Positions 35,717-44,189 are shown, counted from the stretch's first letter. The stretch: DNA of 64,000 bases from Streptacidiphilus sp. PB12-B1b (GCF_014084125.1 NZ_CP048405.1:7378001-7442000); one strand, 5' to 3'. Made by a program: numbers and translations. The notes: a model not told the origin generated them from the sequence alone.

Positions 35717-36018
35717 AGGCGTGCCTTTCGCGGGTGGAGACTGCAGTACCCGCGCAACATATCAGCCCTGCGTGACCATCCGACCGCATGACGTGACGAC
35801 CGGGGAACGGTGCCCGCGGAGGGCACGACGAAGGCCCCGCCGACGGGGGAGACGACGGGACCTCCATCTCCAGGCTACGCCGTCGCCCACCGCTGTCCAC
35901 GGCTCCGCAGCGCCCGGCTCCCGACCGCTTCCCGCAGCCCAGGGGCGATGTGCAGTCGGCGCGCCGCCGGGGGACGATTGAGGGAGCGGCTGAGGCCACG
36001 ACCGAGCAGGAGCGTGAC
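35717..36018. other. Intergenic region between divergent small genes
   Basis: About 300 bp. It probably holds promoters for the secreted-protein gene (minus) and the 75-residue gene (plus). The 21-base stretch starting GGCCCCGCCGACGGGGG at 35833 is shared with the terminator at 38540, but here it lacks the complementary arm. Confidence 0.45.
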
Positions 36019-36246
36019 ATGAGCGACGACGACCCGCGCATCGGCAGCCCTGGGACCTTCGAGTTCTCCACGCCCGACGGCCTGCTCCGCGCCGAGTGGC
36101 TCGGCGAGGCCACCGGGGCGGACGACCTGGCCCGCGAGCGGGCCTCCGCCCTGGAGAAGGAGTGCGGCGGCGAGTACCTGGTCACCCACATCCGCCGCCG
36201 GACCGCCGACGGCTGGACGGACGTCCGCCGCTTCCCCGACACCTGA
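36019..36246 (+). CDS. Small acidic hypothetical protein
   Basis: A 75-residue soluble protein rich in Asp/Glu (MSDDDPRIGSPGTFEFSTPDG, ALEKECGGEYLVTHIRRR). ATG 36019 has CAGGAG upstream at a spacing of six to seven. No family is recognised. It has the GC-biased codon pattern of a real gene. Confidence 0.65.
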   Translation: MSDDDPRIGSPGTFEFSTPDGLLRAEWLGEATGADDLARERASALEKECGGEYLVTHIRRRTADGWTDVRRFPDT

Positions 36247-36452
36247 GAGGCCGCGATCCGCCGAGGGTCAGCTCTCCGCCGAGAGGCCACGCTCCGCCCG
36301 CGAACCGCCACTGTCGGGTCCGGCCCGCGTGCTCCCCCGCTCCCGCCCCGCCTCCCGCTGCACCGTGATCGTCACGTTCCGGCAACGAACCCCGAGCAGA
36401 CGGCTGAAAACTGCCAGTGTGACGTGACCACACCCAGCGGGAGAGATCGAGC

Positions 36453-37067
36453 ATGGCGTTCATCCGCTCACCGGAGCCCTTTCGTGAACCCCCACCGCGT
36501 CGGCCGCACGGCCCGCTGGTGATCGGGATCGTCGTCCTGCTGGTCTTCTTCGTCCCGCTGATCGTGGTCACCGCCCTCAACGCCCGTACGCCGAGCCCCG
36601 GTTCGCCCGCGACCGGATCGTCCGCAGCCGCGTCGGCCGGTGGCACCGCCGATCCGGTCTCGCCATTACCGGCCCAACAGCCGCCGGCAGAAGCCCCGTT
36701 GCCCCCGCAACAGCAGCAGCCTCCGCCGCCGCACCTTCGTCCGCGCCCGGGGGCGGTTCCGCCGCCACCGCCGCCGGGCGCGCCATGGCCCCCGCCCCCG
36801 GGAGCCCCGCAGCCGCCGGTGTGCACCCTGGCCTACGCGGTCCAGCCGGACGGCAGCACCCTGTGGACGGAAATGACCACCCTGGCCGGTGAGTTGAGCG
36901 TGCAGTCCGGCCCTGGCCGGAGCACCGACCGGTACGACACGCACGTCGCGGCGGCCGTCACCGGGATCCGGCTGCCCGAGCCGCTCGCGCAGGACCACCG
37001 GCTCCGCGCGGTCCTCACCACCGCCCGAAGCGGCTCCTACACCTGCGTCGTCGGCGCCTCCGTCTGA
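36453..37067 (+). CDS. Membrane-anchored Pro-rich protein
   Basis: A 204-residue protein. One N-terminal membrane helix (PLVIGIVVLLVFFVPLIVVTAL, residues ~21-42) is followed by a Ser/Ala and then Pro/Gln-rich spacer (residues 45-125) and a C-terminal ~80-residue domain (CTLAYAVQPDGSTLWTEMTT). The latter has two Cys residues (C127 and one near the end) that could form a disulfide outside the cell. ATG 36453 has GGGAGAG upstream. Function unknown. Confidence 0.75.
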   Translation: MAFIRSPEPFREPPPRRPHGPLVIGIVVLLVFFVPLIVVTALNARTPSPGSPATGSSAAASAGGTADPVSPLPAQQPPAEAPLPPQQQQPPPPHLRPRPGAVPPPPPPGAPWPPPPGAPQPPVCTLAYAVQPDGSTLWTEMTTLAGELSVQSGPGRSTDRYDTHVAAAVTGIRLPEPLAQDHRLRAVLTTARSGSYTCVVGASV

Positions 37068-37295
37068 CCGCACTTGAACCACCTGTTCGCCCACCGGCCT
37101 TTCTGTGCGCCTTGACTGACGCTCCATCACACGGGACGCTCATCCTGGTGCACACCTGTGCCCCAGGCCGACCCGAACCCCCTGCCGCGCCCCGGTCGGG
37201 GGTTTCCGCGTCCACCACCGTGCGGCCGTACGGCGAAACGGCCGAGCACGGTGCCGCCCGCGCAGCCGGCGACGACTCCGAGGAGAAGCGCACCC

Positions 37296-37682
37296 GTGCC
37301 CCAGACGGACCCCGACGAACATCCCGAGCTGTGGAGTCTCGCCGAAGACTTCGCCGCCAACTCCGTGCTCATCTGCACCTCCGGCCGCCGCGAGCAGGTG
37401 GAGCCGTCCGAGGCCCACGCACAGCCGCTGCTGGCCACCGACGTGATCTCCGCGTACGAGGAGCTGCTGGCCGCCGTCGACCGCATCTTCGAGCTCGAAC
37501 TCTCCGTGGGCCCGGGCATCGCCGGGGCACCGGCCCCGCAGACCGACGTCCGCGACTTCGACGCGGCGCTCATGGCGATGGCCGCCCGCTACTCCTGGCT
37601 GGAGTTGGCGATGGGCGAGTGCCGCGCCGACTTCGCCGCGCTGATCCGCCAGCGCAACAATCATGCAGCAGGCGACACATGA
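37296..37682 (+). CDS. Hypothetical helical protein
   Basis: A 128-residue acidic, mainly helical protein (DEHPELWSLAEDFAANSVLICTSG, VISAYEELLAAVDRIFELEL). GTG 37296 has GAGGAG upstream; the open frame extends further back but is Pro/Arg-rich and lacks a ribosome site. The stop codon overlaps the start of the methyltransferase gene (ATGA), suggesting coupled translation. No family recognised. Confidence 0.7.
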   Translation: MPQTDPDEHPELWSLAEDFAANSVLICTSGRREQVEPSEAHAQPLLATDVISAYEELLAAVDRIFELELSVGPGIAGAPAPQTDVRDFDAALMAMAARYSWLELAMGECRADFAALIRQRNNHAAGDT

Positions 37683-38404
37683 CCCTGCCGACCTCTCGGG
37701 ACGCCGCCGCCGAGCCACTGCCGCTGCACCTGCGCGAGACCCGTACGTCCTACGACACCGTCGCCGCCGCCTACGCCGAGGTCGTCTGCCCGGCCTTCGC
37801 CCGCGATGTGCTGGGCCGCGCGATGCTGGCCGCGTTCGCCGAGCTGGTACGCGCGGACGGCGGCGCGCCGGTGGTGGACGCGGGCTGCGGGCCCGGCCAG
37901 GTCACGGCGTTCCTGCACTCCCTGGGCCTGGACGCGTCCGGCGTCGACCTGTCGCCGGGGATGGTCGAGCTGGCCCGCCGCGACCACCCCGGCCTGCGGT
38001 TCGACGTAGGCACGATGGCGGCGCTGGAGCGGGCCGACGGCAGTCTGGGCGGCGTCCTCGCCTGGTACTCGGTGATCCACACCCCGCCGGAGCTGCTGCC
38101 CCCGGTCTTCGCCGAGTTCCACCGCGTGCTCGCGCCGGGCGGGCACCTGCTGCTGGGCTTCCACGTCGGCGACGAACGGCGCCGCAAGGAGGAGGGGTAC
38201 GGCGGCCTCCCCATGTCCCTCGATCTGCACCTGCTGCCGCCGGACCGCATCACCGAACTGGCCACTGGCGCCGGGCTGTCGACGCAGGCCCGGCTGATCC
38301 GCAAGCCCGTGGTGCCGGGACGCGCGCCGCAGGCCGCCCTGCTGTTCCGCAAGCCCCCGGCCAGGCCCGTCGCCGGGCCCCTCGGCGCGGAAGCGGCGGC
38401 GTAG
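37679..38404 (+). CDS. Class I SAM-dependent methyltransferase
   Basis: A 241-residue methyltransferase of the Methyltransf_11/25 type. Motif I is VVDAGCGPGQVTAFL near residue 63, followed by GVDLSPGMVELARR and VLAWYSVIHTPPE. A post-motif HRVLAPGGHLLLGFHVG is typical. The substrate is unknown. Translation is probably coupled to the preceding hypothetical gene. The DnaA-box cluster lies 40 bp after the stop. Confidence 0.9.
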   Translation: MTLPTSRDAAAEPLPLHLRETRTSYDTVAAAYAEVVCPAFARDVLGRAMLAAFAELVRADGGAPVVDAGCGPGQVTAFLHSLGLDASGVDLSPGMVELARRDHPGLRFDVGTMAALERADGSLGGVLAWYSVIHTPPELLPPVFAEFHRVLAPGGHLLLGFHVGDERRRKEEGYGGLPMSLDLHLLPPDRITELATGAGLSTQARLIRKPVVPGRAPQAALLFRKPPARPVAGPLGAEAAA

Positions 38405-38443
38405 GACGCCGCCAGGGCGGGTCGCGCCGCTCCCGGCGGGAGG

Positions 38444-38475
38444 TTGTCCACAGCTGTGGACAACCCTGTGGACAA
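38444..38475. promoter_or_regulatory. Cluster of three perfect DnaA boxes
   Basis: TTGTCCACA at 38444-38452 (plus) and its complement TGTGGACAA at 38455-38463 and 38467-38475. All three match the Streptomyces DnaA-box consensus exactly and are 3 bp apart, close enough for cooperative binding. The region is intergenic and there is no dnaA/dnaN context, so this is not oriC. DnaA-box clusters outside oriC are known in Streptomyces as DnaA-binding regulatory sites. Confidence 0.8.
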
Positions 38476-38536
38476 GTGTTCGAATCGCGCGGATCCTGCA
38501 CTCGCGCACCGCGCCCAGCCGCATCGCGGACGTGAC

Positions 38537-38572
38537 GAGGGCCCCGCCGACGGGGGAGACAGCGGGGCCCTC
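38537..38572. terminator. Hairpin terminator
   Basis: GAGGGCCCCGC and GCGGGGCCCTC form a perfect 11-bp stem over a 14-base loop. It is 133 bp after the methyltransferase stop codon and beyond the DnaA boxes. Confidence 0.8.
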
Positions 38573-38775
38573 GGCCCACACCTGCCCCCGTCGCCGCGAC
38601 CTATGCACGCACGTTCCGCGACTGCAGAAACGATCCGGCGCGCCCCGCCCGCCCCGGCCCCGCACGCGCCAGGACACCAGCAGATATCGCTTTGCGTAAC
38701 GCTCTGGCAACGGCATGACGAACTGTCAGTCCCATCTGAAACGCTGACCCCCTCAACCACTGTGGGGGGAACACC

Positions 38776-39309
38776 ATGAGCACACCCAGCTGGGGCCAAC
38801 CCGGCATGCCCGGACAGCCAGGGCCGTACGGACCGCCTCCCGCGCCGAAGAAGAAGCCGTTACGCGGCTGCCTCGGCTTCGGCTGCGGCGGCGTCCTCGC
38901 GGTCGTCGTCATCGTCGTGATCGCCATGGCCGTCGCCGGCTCCAAGACCACGGCCACCACCTCCCTGCCCGCGACCGGCAGCGCGCCCACCGGCACCGGC
39001 CACGCGGCGGCGTCCAAGTCCAGCACCGTCACGTACGTCCTCACCGGTTCCAGCGCGGACGTGCAGTACGGCGCGGCCGGGTCCAGCCTCCAGGGGCACG
39101 TGCCCATGAAGGTCACCGATCCGCTGGGCGACCCGGCCTACTACAGCATCTCCGCGCAGCTGGACAACGGCGGAAGCGTGACCTGCGAGTTGGAGGTCAA
39201 CGGCAAGGTCATATCGAAGGCCACGGCGACCGGCAGCTACAACATCGCCACCTGCGAGATCATCCAGGACCCGCTCAGCGGCGCCTGGCAGGACGCCAAC
39301 TCCGGCTGA
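38776..39309 (+). CDS. MmpS-like membrane-anchored protein
   Basis: A 177-residue protein. A Pro/Gly-rich cytoplasmic N-terminus precedes one membrane helix (GGVLAVVVIVVIAMAVAG). The external domain has the MmpS/DUF-type beta pattern: VTYVLTGSSADVQYG, AYYSISAQLDNGGSVTCELEVNGKVISKATATG. In mycobacteria MmpS proteins assist MmpL transporters; no mmpL gene is present here. ATG 38776 follows GGGGGGA. A perfect terminator follows. Confidence 0.82.
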   Translation: MSTPSWGQPGMPGQPGPYGPPPAPKKKPLRGCLGFGCGGVLAVVVIVVIAMAVAGSKTTATTSLPATGSAPTGTGHAAASKSSTVTYVLTGSSADVQYGAAGSSLQGHVPMKVTDPLGDPAYYSISAQLDNGGSVTCELEVNGKVISKATATGSYNIATCEIIQDPLSGAWQDANSG

Positions 39310-39321
39310 CCCCGCCACGCC

Positions 39322-39356
39322 GCCCCGGGCACGCCCCGTCCAGGCGTGCCCGGGGC
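39322..39356 (+). terminator. Perfect 14-bp hairpin terminator
   Basis: GCCCCGGGCACGCC, seven-base loop, GGCGTGCCCGGGGC. It starts 13 bp after the stop of the MmpS-like gene. Confidence 0.9.
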
Positions 39357-39497
39357 CCGGCCGGCAGCCCGCGCCGTGGCCGTGCGGGAGAGGTGTGGGG
39401 GCGCGCCCGCGCGCCCGCGCTCCCACGTTCGAGTGACTGCGCCCCCGGGGCGAAGCCCCGGCAGCTACCGTGGAAGGAAGCCCCAGCGGAGGTCGTC

Positions 39498-39650
39498 ATG
39501 GGCGATACGCAGTGCCCGTCCTGCGGCGGAACGGGGCTGACGGAGAAGGTCGAGTACACCTACGAACTCGATGCCGACGGCAGCAGCGTCGCCGTCCGGC
39601 ACGCCTACATATCGCAGTGCACAGCCTGCGGCGGACTGGGGAGGGTCTGA
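39498..39650 (+). CDS. Small DnaJ-type zinc-finger protein
   Basis: A 50-residue protein made of two CxxCxGxG half-motifs: CPSCGGTG near residue 6 and CTACGGLG near residue 41, as in the central zinc domain of DnaJ. ATG 39498 is preceded by GGAGG. The stop overlaps the next start (TGATG). Function unknown; such small proteins are common in streptomycetes. Confidence 0.8.
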   Translation: MGDTQCPSCGGTGLTEKVEYTYELDADGSSVAVRHAYISQCTACGGLGRV

Positions 39651-39922
39651 TGACCACCGACAACACCGGCCGACCCATCTACCTCTGCCAGGAGCCCGCC
39701 TGCGGCTCGCACTACCTGCCGCCGGCCGACATGGAATACCCGCACGGCCCGGCATCCGCCGTCTTCTGCGCCCGCTGCCAGCCCGGCCACTCCCCCGCCG
39801 AAGCGGCCCACCCCGCCCCCGACCTCGCCGACGGCCTCGTACGCCAACGCCCCACCCCCCAACGCCGCGCAGGCCGCTCCCCCGCCCGCCGCCACCAAAC
39901 CGGCCGCACCAAACTCGACTAG
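39650..39922 (+). CDS. Small Cys-containing hypothetical protein
   Basis: A 90-residue protein whose first half has two Cys pairs (CQEPACGS and CARCQ) that could bind zinc, and whose second half is basic and disordered (RQRPTPQRRAGRSPARRHQ). The ATG overlaps the preceding stop and has GGAGGG upstream, so it is coupled to the zinc-finger gene. It is the last gene before the accessory region. Confidence 0.7.
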   Translation: MTTDNTGRPIYLCQEPACGSHYLPPADMEYPHGPASAVFCARCQPGHSPAEAAHPAPDLADGLVRQRPTPQRRAGRSPARRHQTGRTKLD

Positions 39923-40088
39923 AGCACCCTGCGCAACCACAGCGTTCGTCCGGCCGACCGCAAGCACGTGTTCTGACGGCGTCGGAAGTCATTGCACAGC
40001 CAATTCTTCTATGTGGTCGCCTCTTGACGCTCGGTTACGGCAGGATCGAGAGTGAGCAGACGATCGAGACCTCAACCAGGGAGAGATC

Positions 40089-40346
40089 ATGGCCCTCGAG
40101 TTCATCGGCGTTGACCCGAGTACGGATGACCGGGACTCACCCACGGTTTGGGTGGACCCGGACTCCATGGAGATCGTCCTCCAGGGCTGGAAGGCCGGTG
40201 ACGAGTTGCGGAGCAAGGTGTACGACTGCCCCGCGCCCCGGCACGCCCCCGGCATCCCGGATCACGAGGACATCATCCGCATACCGGCCCGCATGGCGGC
40301 GCTTCTCAGGAAGGCATGTGATGTCGCAGAGGGACTGGACGGCTGA
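40089..40346 (+). CDS. Hypothetical protein preceding DUF6879 gene
   Basis: An 85-residue acidic protein (MALEFIGVDPSTDDRDSPTVWVDPDS, LQGWKAGDELRSKVYDC). It has GGGAGAG upstream. The 3' end overlaps the DUF6879 gene by 26 bp. The gene triplet small protein - DUF6879 - XRE/DUF5753 is a recurring streptomycete arrangement; its role is unknown. Confidence 0.8.
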   Translation: MALEFIGVDPSTDDRDSPTVWVDPDSMEIVLQGWKAGDELRSKVYDCPAPRHAPGIPDHEDIIRIPARMAALLRKACDVAEGLDG

Positions 40347-40848
40347 GGATCCGTTCCAGACGGCCCGGTTCTCCGCCGTGCACCTTGAGATGCGGGACTG
40401 TTACGGCGTGGCAGGCGAGGCCGAGCGGTTCGCCCGCTGGCGTGCGACCGGCACCCGCGACGCCCACCTCGATGCCGTCGCACGGGCGGGATGGGTGAAC
40501 ACCGTCCGGGACATGACCGCCCGGGGCGTTGTGGTCCGCCGGGCACGCATCGTCTCCGAGCCGGTCACCGAGTACATCAAGTACGAGCACGCGGGCACTG
40601 AGACCAACCTCAGCGCTGGCGAACTGGTCCGCTGGCTGCCTCGCCGCCGTGCGGCCGACATCGCGCTGCCGGGCACCGACCTGTGGATGTTCGACGACGA
40701 GGCGGTCGAGTTCACGTTCTTCTCCGGTGACGGGGAAGTTGTCGAACGCGAGTGGTGCACCGAGCCGCGCATCGTCGGCATGGTGCGGACGGCGTTCGAG
40801 ACCGCGTGGGAGCGCGGCATCCCGCATGAGGACTACAAGATCCACTGA
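40321..40848 (+). CDS. DUF6879 family protein
   Basis: A 175-residue protein with family features: HLEMRDCYGVAGEAERFARW, VVRRARIVSEPVTEYIKYEHAGTE (shortened to key residues) and DLWMFDDEAVEFTFFSGDG. It is predicted to be cytoplasmic. The family typically lies next to scr1-type HTH genes, as here. Biochemical function unknown. Confidence 0.85.
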   Translation: MSQRDWTAEDPFQTARFSAVHLEMRDCYGVAGEAERFARWRATGTRDAHLDAVARAGWVNTVRDMTARGVVVRRARIVSEPVTEYIKYEHAGTETNLSAGELVRWLPRRRAADIALPGTDLWMFDDEAVEFTFFSGDGEVVEREWCTEPRIVGMVRTAFETAWERGIPHEDYKIH

Positions 40849-40872
40849 CGGCTCAGCCCCACACACATCGCC

Positions 40873-41724
40873 ATGGCCACGTCCCCGTCATCGAGCGCGC
40901 AGGCCGCCCGGGAGCGGGTGGCTGAACAGCTGAAGGAAATGCGGCTGGACGCCGGCCTGTCCGGGTTGGAGCTGTCGGCGCGCTGCGGATGGCACGCGGC
41001 CAAGACGTCCAGGATCGAGCACGGCAAAGCGGCCCCGAATGCGGCCGACATCCACGACTGGTGCCGGGCCTGCGGGCACGACGACCAGGCAGCGGACCTC
41101 GTGGCCGCGAGTCGCCAGGTCGATCAGATGTACGTGGAATGGCGCCGTCAGCAGCACGGCGGCCTACGGCGGCTCCAGGAAAGCGCGCTGCCGCTGTACG
41201 AGCGCACCCGCGTCTTCCGTGTCTACTCCTCAACCCAGGTACCTGGCCTTCTGCAGACTGCGGGCTATACGCGGGCCCTGCTCAATGCCATCGCCGAGTT
41301 CCGGGGCATCCCGAACGATGTCGAGGCCGCTGTGGAGTCCAGACGCAGGCGGGCCGATCTTCTCCGCCGTGGCGACCACCGGTTCGTGGCGCTCCTCGAT
41401 GAAGGAGTCCTGCGCCGTCCCGTCGGCGGCCGTGAGGTGATGGCCGAGCAGATCGCCCACTTGCAGGAGGCCATGGCGCTGCCGTCGGTGGCGCTGGGCA
41501 TCATCCCGTTCTCGGTGAACTGGACGTCCATGTGGTCCATGGCCACGTTCCACATCTTCGATGACACCACGGTGAGCCTGGAGACGTTGTCCGCTCAGAT
41601 CACGATCACGGCCCCCGGCGAGATCGCCCAGTACGAGCGGGCGTTCATCAACCTCGGACGCATGGCCCTGTACGGTTCTTCGGCTCGTGCCCTCTTGGCC
41701 GACGCGGCGAAGGGCGCGACCTGA
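40873..41724 (+). CDS. scr1-family XRE/DUF5753 transcriptional regulator
   Basis: A 283-residue regulator. The N-terminal XRE HTH reads MRLDAGLSGLELSARCGWHAAKTSRIEHGK. The C-terminal DUF5753 domain begins VFRVYSSTQVPGLLQTAGYTRALL and includes VALGIIPFSVNW. This family is a hallmark of Streptomyces, frequently paired with DUF397 or DUF6879 proteins, with proposed roles in development and antibiotic regulation or toxin-antitoxin-like behaviour. The ATG lies 24 bp after the DUF6879 stop. Confidence 0.92.
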   Translation: MATSPSSSAQAARERVAEQLKEMRLDAGLSGLELSARCGWHAAKTSRIEHGKAAPNAADIHDWCRACGHDDQAADLVAASRQVDQMYVEWRRQQHGGLRRLQESALPLYERTRVFRVYSSTQVPGLLQTAGYTRALLNAIAEFRGIPNDVEAAVESRRRRADLLRRGDHRFVALLDEGVLRRPVGGREVMAEQIAHLQEAMALPSVALGIIPFSVNWTSMWSMATFHIFDDTTVSLETLSAQITITAPGEIAQYERAFINLGRMALYGSSARALLADAAKGAT

Positions 41725-41787
41725 TCCGCGCGCAAAGACCCGCAAAACCGTAGAGGGGGCGTCCCGACCGTCCTTACGTTCAGTGAC

Positions 41788-41994
41788 ATGGTGAACACGA
41801 CGGAGTTCATGCCGCTGGCGTTGCCGGTCGACCGAGCGACGCTGGTCCGGCTGCAGGGCAGGGCGTGCATCGTCTGCGGCGATGCCGAGGGTCCGTTGCT
41901 CGCGGTCGGGCATGTGGAGACGACCAGCGGCGACGGTGCGGTCCTGCCCTGGGCCGTCGTTGCCTGCGCCGAGCATCGGGGGTCCGCGTCATGA
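41788..41994 (+). CDS. Small hypothetical protein with CxxC
   Basis: A 68-residue protein with CIVCG near residue 27 and CAEH near the C-terminus, a possible zinc site. The stop overlaps the next start (ATGA). No family recognised. Confidence 0.65.
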   Translation: MVNTTEFMPLALPVDRATLVRLQGRACIVCGDAEGPLLAVGHVETTSGDGAVLPWAVVACAEHRGSAS

Positions 41995-42896
41995 CGTCCT
42001 CCCAGCCCACCGGCCTCGGCTCCGGTCACGGCTTCGGCTCCGGTCACGGCTTCGGCTTCGGTGGCCCCGCGCCCGCGCCGACGGCGGCCAGGATCATGGA
42101 CTACCTGTCCGGCGGCCGGGCCACGCACCCGCTGGACGAGCGGATCCTCGCCGAGCTGACCGCCGCCGCGCCCGGCGCTGCCCGGGCGGCGCGGGCGCAG
42201 CACGGGTTTCGGCGCCTGGTCGTCGCCCGGCTGGCCAGCCGTGGTGTGCGTCAATTCCTCGACCTGGGCTGCGGTCTGAGCGATCCCGAGACCGGTCGGG
42301 GCCGACCCGACGTGCACGAGGTGGCTCAGGGCGTCGACCGGTCCTGCCGGTTCGCGTACGTGGACGACGACGTCACGGCACCGGCCCGGGCGCGGGCGCT
42401 GCGCGGCTGCGCCTGCGCTTACAAGCACGGCTCCGGCTGTGATTCCGATTCCGGCTACGGCTCCGTGGCGGTCCTGGCCGCCGACCCGATGAGCTCAGGC
42501 ATCCTGCTCCATCCCCAAGTCGCGTCCGTGCTGGACCTGCGCCGACCGGTGGCCGTCCTGATGGTCGGGCTGACCGCGCGCATCCCGCACCAGCGCAGCG
42601 CCGCCAACCTCGTCGCCGACCTCGCCGCCCAGACCCCGCCCGGCAGCTATCTGGCGCTCAGCCAGCCGGTGAGCACCGACGCCGGGGTCCGCGAGGACGT
42701 CAGCGCCATCGTGTCCGCAGCCACCGGCCGGGCGTGGCGCGTCCGGCCGCCCGCCGCCGTCGAGGCCCTGCTGACCGGCCTGGACGTCCGATCGCCCGGC
42801 TGGGGCGACGTCGCCGCGTGGGGTGCGATCCGCGAGCCCTGGCTGCCCCGCGCGGAAACCGCCTACGCCGAGTACGGGGCGCTCGCCCGCACCTGA
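41991..42896 (+). CDS. SAV2177-type SAM methyltransferase (PF04672)
   Basis: A 301-residue protein of the actinomycete S-adenosylmethionine methyltransferase family. Family pattern: ARIMDYLSGGRATHPLDERIL near residue 35, VRQFLDLGCGLSDPE near residue 83 and AVLMVGLTARIP. It has a short N-terminal GSGHGF repeat, a Cys/Ser/Gly-rich insertion (CACAYKHGSGCDSDSG), and lacks the usual C-terminal FFDGLELVEPG segment, so it is atypical or diverged. ATG overlaps the preceding stop. Confidence 0.8.
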   Translation: MTSSQPTGLGSGHGFGSGHGFGFGGPAPAPTAARIMDYLSGGRATHPLDERILAELTAAAPGAARAARAQHGFRRLVVARLASRGVRQFLDLGCGLSDPETGRGRPDVHEVAQGVDRSCRFAYVDDDVTAPARARALRGCACAYKHGSGCDSDSGYGSVAVLAADPMSSGILLHPQVASVLDLRRPVAVLMVGLTARIPHQRSAANLVADLAAQTPPGSYLALSQPVSTDAGVREDVSAIVSAATGRAWRVRPPAAVEALLTGLDVRSPGWGDVAAWGAIREPWLPRAETAYAEYGALART

Positions 42897-42944
42897 AACC
42901 GCACCTACCCGCAGCAACCGGCACGAGCCACCAGGAAGGACGCC

Positions 42945-43121
42945 GTGACCACCAGACCAGTCAGGCTCTGCGACTACTGCGACAAACCCGCAGGCACACC
43001 GGTCGTCCGGCACCGACCCGGCGACCGCTCGTCGAAACTGGTCGGCGTCAGCCACGACGACTGCTACGGCCGGTTCCTGGCCGAGGCCGTCCTCGTCCGC
43101 GTGGCCTGGGAGATGACGTGA
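42945..43121 (+). CDS. Small Cys-rich protein
   Basis: A 58-residue protein read from the sequence: starts VTTRPVRLCDYCDKPAG and contains CDYC plus SHDDCYGRF, possibly zinc-binding. GTG 42945 has AGGAAGG upstream. Its stop overlaps the GTG of the next gene. Confidence 0.7.
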   Translation: MTTRPVRLCDYCDKPAGTPVVRHRPGDRSSKLVGVSHDDCYGRFLAEAVLVRVAWEMT

Positions 43122-43375
43122 CCGTTCCGTCCGCCCGGGACCGCAGGCTCGCCCTCCTCCGCGAGATCGCTGCCCTGGAGGCCGGCGGTGGCCGGGCGAC
43201 CGGGTACTGCACCGACTGCGACCGCCCCCGCACCGGCCGCGCCCTGGGCGTCGAGCAGAACAGCGGCGGCCGGACCCTCGTCATCTGCGACCCCTGCTCC
43301 GCCCGCCTGGCCGCCCGCCACCTCGGGGACGAACCAGGTCAGGCGCGTGGGAGGGGTAGTGGTGAGCGTCGCTGA
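43118..43375 (+). CDS. Small zinc-ribbon-like protein
   Basis: An 85-residue protein with CTDCDRP and CDPCSARL (two CxxC pairs about 25 residues apart) after an N-terminal helix ([18 protein letters not shown]). The GTG start overlaps the preceding stop (GTGA), indicating coupling. Function unknown. Confidence 0.7.
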   Translation: MTVPSARDRRLALLREIAALEAGGGRATGYCTDCDRPRTGRALGVEQNSGGRTLVICDPCSARLAARHLGDEPGQARGRGSGERR

Positions 43376-43458
43376 CCAGGGCGTCCGCCGTGCCGCGTCG
43401 TGTCCCCGGCTTGCGCACCTCGTTGTCCAGGTCAGTACCGACCACGAAGGGACACACC

Positions 43459-43671
43459 ATGGACGAGGACCAGACCGCGTACACGGTCGTCGTGAACGAC
43501 GAAGAGCAGTACAGCATCTGGCCTGCGGACCGCGACACGCCGCTGGGGTGGCGCCCGGCCGGGAAGACGGGCACCAAGGAGGAGTGCACGGCCTACATCC
43601 GTGACGTCTGGACCGACATGCGCCCCAAGAGCCTGCGTCAGCAGATGAACGCGGCAGCCAACCAGGAGTGA
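43459..43671 (+). CDS. mbtH: MbtH-like protein
   Basis: A 70-residue MbtH family protein. Signature residues are present: [21 protein letters not shown], and [18 protein letters not shown], matching the NxExQxSxWP and WTDMRPxSL motifs. MbtH proteins bind and activate adenylation domains of nonribosomal peptide synthetases. No NRPS or siderophore gene is in this window, so it is an orphan that could act on a synthetase elsewhere. ATG 43459 is preceded by GAAGGG. A strong terminator follows at 43694. Confidence 0.93.
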   Translation: MDEDQTAYTVVVNDEEQYSIWPADRDTPLGWRPAGKTGTKEECTAYIRDVWTDMRPKSLRQQMNAAANQE

Positions 43672-43693
43672 CCCCGACGGGCCCGGCCCGTCC

Positions 43694-43724
43694 GGTTGAG
43701 CCCGTCCCTCCGACGGGCTCAACC
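43694..43724 (+). terminator. Perfect 13-bp hairpin terminator after mbtH
   Basis: GGTTGAGCCCGTC, loop CCTCC, GACGGGCTCAACC. It starts 23 bp after the mbtH stop codon and also faces the convergent secreted-protein gene. Confidence 0.92.
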
Positions 43725-43790
43725 CCACATCCAGGCAAGCCAGGCAGCCAGGACCAGGTGATTCCCGATGCCCGGCCGATCAGCCGACGG

Positions 43791-44189
43791 TCACTCGGGG
43801 ATGCCGGTCCGGCAGGAGATCGACGTCCAGCCCGACTCCGTGTCTCCGAGGCTGTCGGTAATGATCATGCCGATCTCGTAGGTGTCGCCCTTGCCGCAGA
43901 TGAAGCTCAGGTCGTCGCTGGTGCTGGCCGTGGACGTGATGTAGTTGACCGTCCAGGCCCAGGTGTCGGCGCCGACTCCGAAGGAGGACGCCGTGCCGCA
44001 CTCGACGTCGCCCCTGGTCTGGTTGATGGCTTCCGAGAAGCAGGAGATGAACGGCGTGGAGGTCGACGGGGACGCCAGTGCCTGGGCTCCCGGCGCCGCG
44101 ACCAGCACGGCACAGGAGGCCATGGCCACCCCCAGACACGCGGGGAGGACTCGAGGGGCGAAGGCAGAACGTAGGGCAGTGCGACGCAT
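43791..44189 (-). CDS. Secreted protein of unknown function
   Basis: A 132-residue protein with a signal peptide (MRRTALRSAFAPRVLPACLG, cleavage probably near AQALA, residue ~37). The ~95-residue mature part has four Cys (SCFSEAI, VECGT, FICGKG, SISCRT), compatible with two disulfides, and is rich in Ser/Thr/Asp. ATG 44189 has GGGAGAG upstream. No family recognised. Confidence 0.78.
   Translation of the reverse strand: MRRTALRSAFAPRVLPACLGVAMASCAVLVAAPGAQALASPSTSTPFISCFSEAINQTRGDVECGTASSFGVGADTWAWTVNYITSTASTSDDLSFICGKGDTYEIGMIITDSLGDTESGWTSISCRTGIPE

Noticed and set aside
38405-38536. Origin of replication
   Set aside because: Three DnaA boxes are present, but there is no dnaA, dnaN or larger box array, so it is not oriC.
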